NCBI GenBank assembly: GCA_934717855.1
Contig: CAKUZI010000002.1
Coordinates: 62,001-126,000 of the forward strand
Source: an uncultured Candidatus Melainabacteria bacterium
GTDB lineage: Bacteria > Cyanobacteriota > Vampirovibrionia > Gastranaerophilales > Gastranaerophilaceae
Reading direction: 5' to 3'
DNA length: 64,000 nt
Within the stretch, counting starts at the first letter, position 1. The number at the start of each line of letters is the position of its first letter. Position numbers and translations under genes: made by a program. Under the pieces are notes generated by a model. That model worked only from the letters and a program-made list of their open reading frames with translations, did not search any database and was not told the DNA's origin. Of this stretch, positions 26,461 through 36,548 are shown in pieces.

Positions 26461-27516
26461 ATGATAAAAAGAAGAGAAACAAAACAAATTTCAATAGGAA
26501 ATGTAAAAATTGGCGGAAACGCACCAATCAGCGTGCAATCTATGTGTAATACTGATACAAGAGACGTAAAGGCAACTCTTAATCAAATACACGAACTTTC
26601 TGAAAAAGGATGCGAACTTGTAAGACTTGCAGTTCTTAACGCGGAAGCAGGCGACGCAATAAAAGATATTGTAAAAAAATCTCCTGTTCCTTTGATTGCA
26701 GATATTCATTTTGATTACAAATTAGCAATCAAATGCATTAATAATGGAATTAATGCACTTAGGCTAAACCCTGGAAATATCGGGAAAAGGGAGAATGTTG
26801 AAAAAGTTGTAACTTTAGCAAAACAACAACAAATTCCTATCAGAATTGGGGTTAATGCCGGTTCATTAGAAAAAGATTTGCTGGACAAAGATATTCCGTT
26901 ATCAGAAAAAATGGTTTTAAGCGCACTGGGACACATAAAAATTCTTGAAGACTTAGATTTTGACTTAATTAAAGTTTCACTAAAATCTTCAGATGTTTTG
27001 ACAACAATTGAAGCATACCGTTCAATTGCCGAAAAAATCCCTTATCCGTTACATTTGGGAGTAACCGAAGCCGGAACTCTTCGCGGAGGGTTAATAAAAT
27101 CTTCTGTTGGCTTGGGAACTCTTTTGGCAGAAGGAATTGGAGATACTATCAGAGTTTCTCTGACAGAAAATCCGGTAGAAGAAGTTAGTGCAGGTTTTGA
27201 TATTTTAAAAAGTTTAGGTTTAAGAGAACGAGGCGTAAATTTTGTATCTTGCCCAACTTGCGGAAGAACTCAAATTGATTTAATCGGACTTGCTAAAAAG
27301 GTTGAAGAAAGATTTAAAAACTTTGACAAACCGATAACTATCGCAACTATGGGTTGTGCAGTTAACGGGCCAGGAGAAGCTCGTCACGCTGACTTTGGAA
27401 TTGCTGGCGGAGTTAACGAGGGTATTGTTTTCAAAAAAGGTGAAATCATTGCAAAAGTTCCAGAAAACCAACTTCTTGAAAAATTAGAAGAAATTATAAG
27501 AAAATCATACGAATAA
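26461..27516 (+). CDS. ispG: 4-hydroxy-3-methylbut-2-en-1-yl diphosphate synthase
   Basis: 351 aa, the length of the bacterial GcpE. It makes HMBPP in the MEP isoprenoid pathway with a 4Fe-4S cluster. SVQSMCNTDTRDV at the start, the TIM-barrel motif PLIADIHFD, and the cluster cysteines in SCPTCGRTQ and MGCAVNGPGEARHAD are all in place. TATAAT is directly against the ATG, so the real promoter is likely further upstream. Confidence 0.97.
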   Translation: MIKRRETKQISIGNVKIGGNAPISVQSMCNTDTRDVKATLNQIHELSEKGCELVRLAVLNAEAGDAIKDIVKKSPVPLIADIHFDYKLAIKCINNGINALRLNPGNIGKRENVEKVVTLAKQQQIPIRIGVNAGSLEKDLLDKDIPLSEKMVLSALGHIKILEDLDFDLIKVSLKSSDVLTTIEAYRSIAEKIPYPLHLGVTEAGTLRGGLIKSSVGLGTLLAEGIGDTIRVSLTENPVEEVSAGFDILKSLGLRERGVNFVSCPTCGRTQIDLIGLAKKVEERFKNFDKPITIATMGCAVNGPGEARHADFGIAGGVNEGIVFKKGEIIAKVPENQLLEKLEEIIRKSYE

Positions 27517-27613
27517 TATATGGAATTTTTTTGTAAAGAAATTATAATATTCTTGTAACCACTTAATAAAGTGCTATTATATTATAAGTACACACAGCTT
27601 AATTGAGGTTGAA

Positions 27614-27934
27614 ATGAAAAACTGTTTTTTGATTTTAGGTATAATGTCATTATTAACATTACCGGCTTGCGCAGAACTTACGACAAGTGATACGGTCAAC
27701 AAAGATTACTTGAAAAATCATGGGTATTCTCCGGCACTTATCCAAGCGACACAAAAATCTGTAGCTCAAATAAATGGTGAAGAAACCACAGCCCAATATG
27801 AAAAAGAAGTTTATAAAAATAATGTCGTAAAAGGGGTTAGACGTTTCTTTATGTATATAGATCCATCATATGATGATCAGTCATTTATGAATGATCACGA
27901 AATTCATACATCACCTAGTTACAAAGATTTATAA
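27614..27934 (+). CDS. small exported protein, possibly a lipoprotein
   Basis: 106 aa, not recognised. The signal is MKNCFLILGIMSLLTLPACA; LPAC could be a lipobox with Pro at -2, or a plain signal cleaved after ACA. The mature part is polar with DPSYDDQSFMNDHEIHTSP at the end. A promoter-like TTGTAA lies near 27555 with TATTAT after 18 bases. The ribosome site is GAGG. Confidence 0.6.
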   Translation: MKNCFLILGIMSLLTLPACAELTTSDTVNKDYLKNHGYSPALIQATQKSVAQINGEETTAQYEKEVYKNNVVKGVRRFFMYIDPSYDDQSFMNDHEIHTSPSYKDL

Positions 27935-27944
27935 TATCAAACAA

Positions 27945-28000
27945 ATTTTTAAACAAAAATCGGCAATTCATCTAAGACTTGTCGATTTTTGTTTAAAAAT
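27945..28000 (+). terminator. strong hairpin terminator
   Basis: The 18-base arms ATTTTTAAACAAAAATCG (27945-27962) and CGATTTTTGTTTAAAAAT (27983-28000) are exact complements, and the right arm ends in A-rich then TATA sequence. Placed 11 bases after the stop of the exported-protein gene. Confidence 0.75.
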
Positions 28001-28084
28001 ATAAATAATTTGGCTTAATATTTTTTATGAGTTATTATATTAAAGGAAAATTTTCAGACAATCAGGGAATAAAAGAGAGAGAAG

Positions 28085-30037
28085 ATGAACTTAAAAAAAA
28101 TGACATTAATTTTGACAACGATGCTTTTTGTTGCATCAACTTGTCAAGCAGAAGACGTTACCCCAATATTAACAGCAAGGAGACGCCCTGAACCGATTAA
28201 AACTCAGCTATTAGTTGATGAAGATAATCAAATAAACTTAGACAATTCAGAAATCGTAATACCAGAAGAAGTATTACCTCCAGTTTTTAAGCCATACAAG
28301 CCTGCAAAAGGAGAGGTTGTTTTTAGTTATACGAAAAACTGGATTAACGCAATAGATCCAACAGCCTCCACTAACAGAGCAGGAAGCTATCTTCCGGGGG
28401 CTAGAGGTGCAAATCAACTGGTAATATATACCCCAAATTACGGAATTAGAACTAATACCAATGAATTTGGGGCAGAAGCAGTAGTCGAAGACAATACTGT
28501 TACAGAGCTTTCCGGAGCGGATTCTTATATTCCTGCAAATGGAATTGTTATCAGCGGTCATGGTAAAGCGAAAAACTGGATTAATTCAAGTATTAAAGTC
28601 GGAACAAAAATATACATAGATAAAGAAGCTAATCTTGTTTATACATATACAACTTCTGAAAGCTATATTTTTGAATCAGAAAAAAAAGTTGCGGAAGCCG
28701 GGCAAATGCTTCAATATTATAGAACTATCAGTCCTGACTATAATTGGAAAGTTCCATACAGCTACATAAATGATGCAAAAGATTATGTAAAAAAAGCCAG
28801 AAAAAATCCGGACGAAGTCCAAAAATATTCACAACTTGCAATAGAAGCTTCAAATGATGCTTTAAAAAGTGTTTTACCATACAAAGCGAACGAACTTAAA
28901 GGAGTTTGGGTCAGACCGACAGAAAAATCTGAACCTGAAATTATTGCAACTCTTAACAGACTTAAACAAGCAGGAATTGATAATATTTTCTTGGAAACAT
29001 ATTACCACGGCAAAACGATTTTTCCGAGCAAAACAATGGAAGCATACGGCTTAACTCCACAATATGAACAATTTGAAGGATTTGATCCTCTTGCAATATG
29101 GATTAGAGAAGCTCATAAAAGAAATATAAAAGTTCATACATGGTTTGAAACATTCTATGCAGGAATTCAAAACCCAAACGACAATCCGCAAAGTATACTT
29201 GCAATGAACCCATCTTGGGGAAATAAATTAAAAAAAGATATAAATTCCTTTGAACCGTCAAAATCAACATCTGAACACAATGGTTATTTTCTCGATCCGG
29301 CCAATCCTTACGTTCAAGATTTTTTGTTAAAACTTGTAACCGAAATAATAACAACATATAAACCGGACGGGATAAATATTGATTATATAAGATACCCAAA
29401 CAGTGTTTCTCAAAGTGATGCCTCAAGCTGGGGATACACAGATTATGCAAGAAACGACTTTAAATCCATTTATGGAGTTGACCCTGCGACCATAACTAAA
29501 AATGATCCATTATGGCAAGATTGGTGTAATTATAGACGTGAAAAAGTTACTGATATGGTAAAAAAAATCGGTTGTCTCGGCAGACAAACCAATACTTACA
29601 TAAGTGCAGTAATTTTTCCTGACAGACAAGCTGCATTAGATGCAAAACAACAAGATTGGAAAACTTGGTCAACAAGGGATTATTTAGATGGATTTACACC
29701 TTTATTTTTAACATGTGATTCTAAAACCGCAAATAAAATGATGACAGATGTAATAAACGCAAAATCCGCAAAAACCGATTTTTATGCAGGTTTATTCGTA
29801 ACATTCATGAACGGTTCTGATGAAGATTTAATACGACAAATTCATGAAGCTAGAAAACTCAATGCAAAAGGTGTTATTTTATTTGATTATGCACACTTAA
29901 ATAATAAATATATTAACACACTATCCACAAGCGTTTTTGCTTCTCATTCGCCTATTAAATCACAACAAATAATTGCACAACCATCTCTTCAACCATCAGC
30001 AAAACGCAAAGGTTGGTGGATATTTACAAAAGAATAA
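28085..30037 (+). CDS. GHL10 (glycoside hydrolase-like family 10) exported protein
   Basis: 650 aa. A signal peptide MNLKKMTLILTTMLFVASTCQA is followed by an N-terminal domain of about 200 residues (NWINAIDPTAST to VYTYTTSESYIF) with no clear family. Then comes the DUF187/GHL10 barrel: ELKGVWVRPTEKSEPEI, AGIDNIFLETYYHGKT, REAHKRNIKVHTWFETF, KPDGINIDYIRYPNS and DGFTPLFLTCD. Acidic residues in IDYIRYP are likely catalytic. Acts outside the cell on polysaccharide, perhaps peptidoglycan-linked. GAGAGAGAAG precedes the ATG. Confidence 0.85.
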   Translation: MNLKKMTLILTTMLFVASTCQAEDVTPILTARRRPEPIKTQLLVDEDNQINLDNSEIVIPEEVLPPVFKPYKPAKGEVVFSYTKNWINAIDPTASTNRAGSYLPGARGANQLVIYTPNYGIRTNTNEFGAEAVVEDNTVTELSGADSYIPANGIVISGHGKAKNWINSSIKVGTKIYIDKEANLVYTYTTSESYIFESEKKVAEAGQMLQYYRTISPDYNWKVPYSYINDAKDYVKKARKNPDEVQKYSQLAIEASNDALKSVLPYKANELKGVWVRPTEKSEPEIIATLNRLKQAGIDNIFLETYYHGKTIFPSKTMEAYGLTPQYEQFEGFDPLAIWIREAHKRNIKVHTWFETFYAGIQNPNDNPQSILAMNPSWGNKLKKDINSFEPSKSTSEHNGYFLDPANPYVQDFLLKLVTEIITTYKPDGINIDYIRYPNSVSQSDASSWGYTDYARNDFKSIYGVDPATITKNDPLWQDWCNYRREKVTDMVKKIGCLGRQTNTYISAVIFPDRQAALDAKQQDWKTWSTRDYLDGFTPLFLTCDSKTANKMMTDVINAKSAKTDFYAGLFVTFMNGSDEDLIRQIHEARKLNAKGVILFDYAHLNNKYINTLSTSVFASHSPIKSQQIIAQPSLQPSAKRKGWWIFTKE

Positions 30038-30049
30038 CAAACTAAAAAA

Positions 30050-30655
30050 TTAAAATACTAAAAACGGAACCATGTTTCCGTTTTTTATTTTGTCTACAAA
30101 AGCCAATATTGTATTGGTTTCTGGGTCAACAAATCTAATAGATGATGAATTCCCCATCTGCAAAACTCCATTTACATTATGTGCCGGAGCTACAACAAAA
30201 GCATTTTCAGATAATTTTAATTCTTCCCAGATTTTATTTATATTTTCAATTTTTTGTCCGGTAACATCAGACAACATTTGTTTTGGGATACAATAAATTG
30301 CATCTCCGGTTTTTAAATTATCACTTTTTTTCATTTCTTCAATAAGCTTACAAATGTAATTTTCATTAAATTCTTTGGGTTTATCCAACAACTCTTTCAA
30401 TTTTGGAGTAATAACATCATTCTTTCGAGTCGTTCTTTTAATCAATAGCCCTGCAGTAATTAATGCAATTCCAACTCCTAACATTGCAAAAGTCTTTTGC
30501 GAAGGTGTTATATTTTTCAATTTTGATTGAAATGAGTCTTTATTTTCTTTTTTTTCTGTTTTTACATTTTCAAAATGTTTGACCGAATTTTCTTGACCCT
30601 TAAAAACTGGTTTATAATTTGTATTAAATTTAACAGAAGATACTGAATTAATCAC
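30050..30655 (-). CDS. orphan FKG-motif protein with one membrane segment
   Basis: 201 aa, not recognised. GTG start with AAGGGTG nine bases before. PVFKG lies at residues 16-20, the same place as in other orphan proteins. A charged linker follows, then one hydrophobic stretch (FAMLGVGIALITAGLLI), then a soluble domain with GDAIYCIPKQMLSDV and SSIRFVDPETNTILAFVD. It is convergent with the GHL10 gene. No AGCAA site is seen upstream. Confidence 0.6.
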   Translation of the reverse strand: MINSVSSVKFNTNYKPVFKGQENSVKHFENVKTEKKENKDSFQSKLKNITPSQKTFAMLGVGIALITAGLLIKRTTRKNDVITPKLKELLDKPKEFNENYICKLIEEMKKSDNLKTGDAIYCIPKQMLSDVTGQKIENINKIWEELKLSENAFVVAPAHNVNGVLQMGNSSSIRFVDPETNTILAFVDKIKNGNMVPFLVF

Positions 30656-30786
30656 TATTACACCCTTATTTGTAAAATTAATTTTATTAAAATCTAAAAA
30701 TAATATTTTTTGTCTTTTTTAAGCTAACTATTTACATATCTTTATACAAACAATATCCCAAACTTATTTTATATTAAAATAAAACA

Positions 30787-33165
30787 ATGATAAAAGGTGC
30801 AGTAAATTCAACATTACAGAACAAAAACTCCATAATGTTTACAACTGCAATTGTCTTTATGGCAGGAATTTTGGCTTATTTTAACGATAACGGTATTTTC
30901 TGCGCTTTAATAATTACAATAATATCACTTATCGCAATTATAAAAAATTATGTTCCTATAAAATATATTCTGTTTTGGATATTCATTTTCTATTTTGGAT
31001 TTTTCAATAGTTATTTCAAAATCAAGCAAACAGACGAACTTGTAACATATGCTCCACAAAAAGCCACTATTCAAGGACAAATTGTAAGTATTCCGAATAG
31101 TTCAACTCCGAAGAAAGTCAAATTTTTCTTTAAAACTGACAAAATTAATAATCAAAACATAACCGGAAAAACTCTTATAACTTACACAGGGAGCAATATT
31201 TCTCAATTCAAAATCGGAAATAAATACGAATTTTCAGGCAAAATACAAACACCTTTCAAAGCCAGTAATCCATCTCAATTTGATTATGGCAAATACCTGA
31301 AAAACTTTGCAACATATACTGTGTTTTACTCTGATAGTGCACAAATACAACCATCTACTCTGTCATTAAAATGGAGTTTTTTGCAAAAACTCAACAATAT
31401 CAGAGATAATATTATAAATGAGCATTCAAAATATTTAAAATCTCCAAATCTAGAAATTCTTGGCGGAATTGTATTTGGAGATGACGCTGTAGCTCCACCA
31501 GATTATATTAAAACATCTTTTGTTAATTCTGGATTATTACATATTTTAGCTGCCTCTGGAATGAATGTTGCTTTTATATATGGTTTTTGGGTGTTTTTTA
31601 TGCGAAGACTTAAAGTCCCGTTTAAATTTACTGTATCGTCAGGCATTGGGGTAATTATAATATACACACTTATGACTGGATTGGGAGCTTCTGTTATTCG
31701 TGCTTCCTTAATGCTTATTCTCATATTACTCGGCAAACTTATTGATAGAGATGCGCATACAATTGCTCTTTTGGCATTTGTGGCAACAGTAATGCTGATC
31801 TATAACCCTGCATTTATTAACGATGTAGGATTTCAACTTTCATTTATCGTAACTTTTGGACTACTAACAACTGCAAATGTTATTTTTGAAAGGTTTAAAG
31901 ACTCTAAAATCCCACAATGGCTAATCGGTGCATTTTTAATTCCGATTGTTGCTCAAATTTGGGTTGCGCCAATTCAAATGTTTTATTTCAACACTTTCAG
32001 CACATATTCAGTTTTGGCAAATGTTTGCAGTATGCCTTTTTTGAGCGTTGTAAGTTTTGGTGGATTTATAAGTTCTATTCTTGCCGGATTTGCTCCACAT
32101 ACAGATAAGATATGTATGATTTTTGATTTTATTCTCAACTACTTTTTACACGCAATTGTATTTATATCAAATTTCTTTGCCAATCTTTCAGGGGCGCTTT
32201 TAACGACTACTCATCCAAACATATTTCAAATCGCATTATATTACGCGTTAATTTTATTTTTTACCTTGTCTATCAAGACAGGATTTAATAAAAAATTGGT
32301 AATAATTTGTTCAACTTTGTTTTTACTTTTGGGTTTAAGCTTAATCAATATCCCTTCAAAAGACTTAGAAATAATAGCTTTTGACGTACAAAACGCAGAC
32401 TGTTTTCTAATAAAATCGCCACAAAACAAATACTTTATAATTGACACCGGTAGAGCAGGGTACAATGGAGGCAAAGCTCAAGCAAATTCTATTATCATAA
32501 AATATTTGAAAGACAGAGGGATAAAAAATATTGAAGCCTTAGTTATTACGCACTTTGATAACGACCATTCGGGTGGAGCTGTCGATATTATGCAAAACTT
32601 AAATATAAAACAGGTTTACATAAATTCTTTTTCTGATAACACAAAAACATCTATAAATATTTATAAAACGATAAAAGACTTAAAAATTCCAGCAAAGCTC
32701 CCAACAAATAATTCATCTATATACCAAGAAAATAATTTCAATCTAAAAACATATTTTACAGACTCTGAAGAAGATAACGAAAAATCAATTATAACTCTTT
32801 TGAGCTACGGGAATTTTGACATGCTATTCACTGGCGATGCAGGAATTAAAGCATTCAAGAAAATAAAAAATAATATTCCACATAATGTAGAAGTTTTAAA
32901 AGTTGGTCACCACGGAGGTCCGAGAGTTGTTAACACAGAAATGCTCAATCATTTGAATACAAAAGTTTCAATTATTTCTACAGGGCCAAATGCATTCGGA
33001 CACCCAAACAAAGGAACTCTTGATATTTTACGTAAAACAGACATTTATAGAACAGATATTAATAACTCAGTAAAAATATCTTCTGATGGCAAAATTTATA
33101 CGATTTATACCTTTGACAGACATAAAAAGAAATACGAAAAGTCAAAAACTTTAACTAGCAAATAA
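30787..33165 (+). CDS. comEC: competence protein ComEC/Rec2
   Basis: 792 aa, three regions in the expected order: N-terminal membrane helices and an OB-like domain, the Competence channel domain (LHILAASGMNVAFIYGFW and ASVIRASLMLILILLG), and a C-terminal metallo-beta-lactamase-like domain with THFDNDHSGG and VGHHGG. It would carry single-stranded DNA across the inner membrane during transformation. Together with the many prepilins and RadA it suggests possible natural competence, though no other com genes are here. Confidence 0.92.
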   Translation: MIKGAVNSTLQNKNSIMFTTAIVFMAGILAYFNDNGIFCALIITIISLIAIIKNYVPIKYILFWIFIFYFGFFNSYFKIKQTDELVTYAPQKATIQGQIVSIPNSSTPKKVKFFFKTDKINNQNITGKTLITYTGSNISQFKIGNKYEFSGKIQTPFKASNPSQFDYGKYLKNFATYTVFYSDSAQIQPSTLSLKWSFLQKLNNIRDNIINEHSKYLKSPNLEILGGIVFGDDAVAPPDYIKTSFVNSGLLHILAASGMNVAFIYGFWVFFMRRLKVPFKFTVSSGIGVIIIYTLMTGLGASVIRASLMLILILLGKLIDRDAHTIALLAFVATVMLIYNPAFINDVGFQLSFIVTFGLLTTANVIFERFKDSKIPQWLIGAFLIPIVAQIWVAPIQMFYFNTFSTYSVLANVCSMPFLSVVSFGGFISSILAGFAPHTDKICMIFDFILNYFLHAIVFISNFFANLSGALLTTTHPNIFQIALYYALILFFTLSIKTGFNKKLVIICSTLFLLLGLSLINIPSKDLEIIAFDVQNADCFLIKSPQNKYFIIDTGRAGYNGGKAQANSIIIKYLKDRGIKNIEALVITHFDNDHSGGAVDIMQNLNIKQVYINSFSDNTKTSINIYKTIKDLKIPAKLPTNNSSIYQENNFNLKTYFTDSEEDNEKSIITLLSYGNFDMLFTGDAGIKAFKKIKNNIPHNVEVLKVGHHGGPRVVNTEMLNHLNTKVSIISTGPNAFGHPNKGTLDILRKTDIYRTDINNSVKISSDGKIYTIYTFDRHKKKYEKSKTLTSK

Positions 33166-33181
33166 TAACAAACTTCTTTTT

Positions 33182-33409
33182 CTATTTTACATTAATATCG
33201 TTTTTAGGAACTATTTTCAAATCATAACCTAAAAAATCTAAAATCATTTGCACTGTTTCAAATTTAATAGTTTTTGATGTTAACATCCTAGAAAGACTGG
33301 TTATATTTATATTCATCAATTTGTCCTTTTGCATATTTCGTGTCATTTTGGACATTGAAAGTCCTTTGCGGAGTAACAAAACCTGTATTTCTTGCTTAAT
33401 ATCTAACAT
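33182..33409 (-). CDS. small helix-turn-helix protein
   Basis: 75 aa. The order KQEIQVLLLRKGLSMSKMTR, NINITSLSRMLTSKTIKFETVQMIL and FLGYDLKIVPK is that of small XRE-like proteins, with the recognition helix around TSLSRML. It is convergent with comEC, 16 bases apart. Target unknown. Confidence 0.65.
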   Translation of the reverse strand: MLDIKQEIQVLLLRKGLSMSKMTRNMQKDKLMNINITSLSRMLTSKTIKFETVQMILDFLGYDLKIVPKNDINVK

Positions 33410-33514
33410 ACAAGTATTTTACTATCCAAAATTCAGTATTGACAAACACGCAAACAATGTTATCATTAATATATATAATATTATTATTTGTGATAACGAA
33501 TATTGAGAGAGATT

Positions 33515-34139
33515 ATGAAAAAAGCATTTACATTGGCTGAAACATTAATTACACTTGGAATAATTGGAGTTATCTTAGCAATAACACTTCCAACCGTAAT
33601 CACGACCTATCAAAAAGAAAAAACTATTTCTTATGTGAAAAAATTCTATAATGAAATAAATAATGCGATAAGACTATCTGTAGTACAAAATGGGGACGTC
33701 GACCTTTGGATGCCAAAACAACAAGACAATACATATCAAGAAAATGTAGAATTTCTAGAAAACTATGTTTTTCCATATATACGATATGATCATTATGAAA
33801 AATGTCAAACAACCAGAGTTTGTGTATATCTTTCTTATGGAATGTTTTCATTCCGAGTTGATAGCAATGGTGGAGATATTTCTTTTTTTTGCAAATAAAA
33901 AACAAGTGTTTACACCAAAAAATTATTTTGCATTTCAATTTAACAAAGGAGTAAACGGAAAAGGCGTAGTTGAACCATATATTTATGCTTGGAACAAAAA
34001 CTATAATTCTCTTAAAAATGCTAGTTGGGGTGGATGTAATTCGAATGCATATGATGCCAAATACGCTTATTGCACAAAATGGATAGAAATGAACAACTGG
34101 AAAGTTCCCAAAGACTACCCTTGGAATAATCAAAATTGA
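33515..34139 (+). pseudogene. prepilin-like gene split at a T8 tract
   Basis: The start MKKAFTLAETLITLGIIG with a GAGAGA site is a good pilin signal. After about 125 codons the frame passes a run of eight T (33883-33890) and stops at TAA 33896. If one T is absent the reading continues as SFFANKKQVFTPKNYFAFQ with a Cys-containing end (GGCNSNAYDAKYAYC) to the stop at 34137-34139. The two parts form a normal prepilin of about 207 aa. It may be a broken gene, a switchable gene, or an assembly error. Confidence 0.75.
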
Positions 34140-34239
34140 TCAAGCATTAATTCGCAAGTAATAAGCAATATAGCTTAAACTCACTATTCTCCTTTCCAGT
34201 AACTTTCTGGTTTGTATAAATAATCCAAGTGTAAATCTT

Positions 34240-34349
34240 TTAAGTCGGCAAAAGCAATGTTGAAACAACCCCGATAATACCCAGAGTTATTAACACTTTC
34301 GCTAAAGAAAAAGCCCCTCCCCGATGTCAAATTTTATATCCTTTTTCAT
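34240..34349 (-). pseudogene. prepilin remnant
   Basis: ATG 34349 has a GGAGAG site. The frame meets a GGGGAGGGG tract (34314-34322) and ends after 15 codons. With one extra G it reads GEGAFSLAKVLITLGIIG, the pilin signal helix, and then stops at TAA 34240. Only the N-terminal helix remains and the head is lost. The remaining sequence up to 34140 is not coding. Confidence 0.7.
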
Positions 34350-34373
34350 GTCTTCTCTCCTGAATAACCCCAA

Positions 34374-35132
34374 CTAAACTAACGCTGCTTTTTCTTCTAA
34401 TGCAGTTTCAATTTCGTCAATAATCAATTTTGCAGCGCCAATTCTGTCTTCTGCAGAAGTAATAGGTCTACCTACTACCATAAAATCTACACCTGCTAAA
34501 ATTGCATCTCGAGGAGTATCTACTCTTACCTGATCGTTTACGGAAGACCAAGTTGGGCGAGTTGCAGGACATAAAATTATAAAATCATCACCTATTTCTT
34601 TTCTTATCCTGCGTGCTTCTTCAGCACTCGCAACTACGCCATCCAAACCGGTCTCTTTTGCAACTTTTGCAAGTTGCAAAACAAAATCTTCAATATTTTT
34701 ATCAACACAAAGTTCTGTTGTCAATGTTTTTTGCCCAAAACTAGACAACAAAGTTACACCTAAAATTGTCGGAGGTTCAATTCCCATAGATTTTGCAGCT
34801 GCACGAGACGCTTTTACGACAGCTGATGTCATCTTTGAACCACCTTGAATGTGAACATTAAAGAAATCGACATTATTTTTCACTAGGCTAATACAAGCTT
34901 TTTGAACAGCATGCGGAATATCATGAAATTTACAATCATAATAACATTTTGTCCCGTACTCTTCCAACAAACGGAAAGCCTCAAAGCCATAATTTACAAT
35001 TAATGGCAAACCGACTTTAAAATATCCTACATAATCTTTCAATTCTCGTACCAAATCGCGAGCTTCTTTTAAATTATCAACATCCAATGCTAAAATTATT
35101 CTATCTTTAGCTGTTTTAGGTCTTTCAATCAT
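34374..35132 (-). CDS. pyrF: orotidine 5'-phosphate decarboxylase
   Basis: 252 aa. Decarboxylates OMP to UMP, last step of pyrimidine synthesis. ILALDVDN at the start, the catalytic DCKFHDIPHA, FFNVHIQGG and VVGRPITSAED are typical. Good length for the short bacterial form. Stands alone; followed by the prepilin remnant. Confidence 0.97.
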   Translation of the reverse strand: MIERPKTAKDRIILALDVDNLKEARDLVRELKDYVGYFKVGLPLIVNYGFEAFRLLEEYGTKCYYDCKFHDIPHAVQKACISLVKNNVDFFNVHIQGGSKMTSAVVKASRAAAKSMGIEPPTILGVTLLSSFGQKTLTTELCVDKNIEDFVLQLAKVAKETGLDGVVASAEEARRIRKEIGDDFIILCPATRPTWSSVNDQVRVDTPRDAILAGVDFMVVGRPITSAEDRIGAAKLIIDEIETALEEKAALV

Positions 35133-35183
35133 AATAACAAAATATCACTTTCTTAAAATAAAATCAAGTTTGTTACAACAATC

Positions 35184-36290
35184 CTATTCTTCGACGCCTG
35201 AGGAAATATCTTCCGGCAACTCCGGTAAATTTTTTGCATAAGAACAGCCAAGCTTTTCAAGTTTTGCAATTTGATTAATTATATTGCCTGAACCGTTTAA
35301 TTTTTTTAAAGAAGTATTCAAATTGTCACGAATTTTCAATAATTCGGTCAGCAATGACGCAAATTTATCGTGAACACTTCCGCACAATCTTGCCATCTCC
35401 AAAACATTCTTATTTTGCCTGTCAACCACGTGAAACGAATTAATTATTTTTAATGAAGCTAAAAGTGTTGACGGAGAAACCGGCATAACTTTATTTTTCC
35501 ACGCATAGTCCCACAAAGCACAGTCATCACAAAACATTAAAGAATAACAACTTTCTATCGGAATAAACATCAAAACATAATCCGGAGAAGCGTCTTCTTG
35601 AGAATAATCTCTTTTTGCTAAACCTGCGATATGTGCCTTTGTTGATTCCGCAAACTGTTTCAAGTAAATAGATTTTTCATTATCATCTTGAGAATTCACA
35701 TATCCATCCCAAGCTGAAAAAGATGTTTTGCTGTCAATATAAATACATTTACCCTCCGGCAAAAATACGGTTGCGTCTGGTCGACCCTCTGCTGTACCCA
35801 TCTGAATTTTATATTCTTCATCTTTTCGCAAACCTGAAGCTTCCAAGACACGTTCTAAAACAATTTCTCCCCATCTACCAGCTGTTCTGTTATCCGATTT
35901 CATAACATTAACTAGAGAATTTGCATCGTGCGAAATTTTATTTCCTGTTTCCAAAAAACTCTTTATATTCATATCAAATTTTGTAAAGTTTTCGTTTTCT
36001 GCTTTAAAATTTTCCTCTGCGCGTCTTTCAAAAACTTCAATTCGTTCTTTAAAGCGTTTGTAAAACTCTTCCAATTTTTCTTTATTGTTTTCTGTAAGCT
36101 CAGACGTGCTTTCTTTAAAAATCTTATTTGCAGTATTTTCAAAATATAATTTCATTTGCTCATTCATTTGTTTAAACATTTCATCTTGTGAGCTTTTTGC
36201 ATTTTGATTGTTTTTATTAATTACAACAAATGGAATATAGATACACAAAGCACCAACTAAAAAACCACCTAAAAATATTAAAATTTCCAT
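35184..36290 (-). CDS. rmuC: DNA recombination protein RmuC
   Basis: 368 aa. One N-terminal membrane helix (ILIFLGGFLVGALCIYIPFVV), a coiled coil to about residue 110, then the RmuC nuclease-like domain: AGRWGEIVLERVLEASGL, GRPDATVFLPEGKCIYIDSKTSF and YVLMFIPIESCY, with D and K in DSKTSF as active-site positions. It limits recombination at inverted repeats in other bacteria. Coding is separated from pyrF by 51 bases. Confidence 0.93.
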   Translation of the reverse strand: MEILIFLGGFLVGALCIYIPFVVINKNNQNAKSSQDEMFKQMNEQMKLYFENTANKIFKESTSELTENNKEKLEEFYKRFKERIEVFERRAEENFKAENENFTKFDMNIKSFLETGNKISHDANSLVNVMKSDNRTAGRWGEIVLERVLEASGLRKDEEYKIQMGTAEGRPDATVFLPEGKCIYIDSKTSFSAWDGYVNSQDDNEKSIYLKQFAESTKAHIAGLAKRDYSQEDASPDYVLMFIPIESCYSLMFCDDCALWDYAWKNKVMPVSPSTLLASLKIINSFHVVDRQNKNVLEMARLCGSVHDKFASLLTELLKIRDNLNTSLKKLNGSGNIINQIAKLEKLGCSYAKNLPELPEDISSGVEE

Positions 36291-36548
36291 ACACTTTCTC
36301 CCTTAATAAAAAAATTATACCACAAGCAGATTACTCTAAAAAGATTAGTTAAGAATTTTATCAACCATGCGGTCAAATTTCTAAAAGCATGATGTAGAGC
36401 ATGATTGAGGCGTTATATCAATCTAAAGATGTAAGACAAATTCTCCCACTCTCACTGTTGAAACATCAATCAAGGCATGGATGAAAAGAACCATCTAAAA
36501 GTAGTAGTATCAATAGAGTAGAGAGGGAACAAAAATAGGGAGATAAAA
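36291..36548. other. long leader ahead of the response regulator gene
   Basis: About 250 bases without a convincing gene. It holds a small GATTGA/TCAATC hairpin near 36403-36424 and a second copy of an ATCAATC element near 36464-36474. A short ATG frame at 36477 (14 codons) has no ribosome site. The leader seems structured and may control the following gene. I see no known riboswitch. Confidence 0.3.

Noticed and set aside
26428..26487. Extension of the phosphoesterase into ispG
   Set aside because: It would overlap the ispG start, and the metal motif begins at the ATG 26427 with an excellent ribosome site.
28027..28190. Short ATG frame overlapping the start of the GHL10 gene
   Set aside because: No ribosome site, and the signal peptide and GAGAGAGAAG site support the start at 28085.
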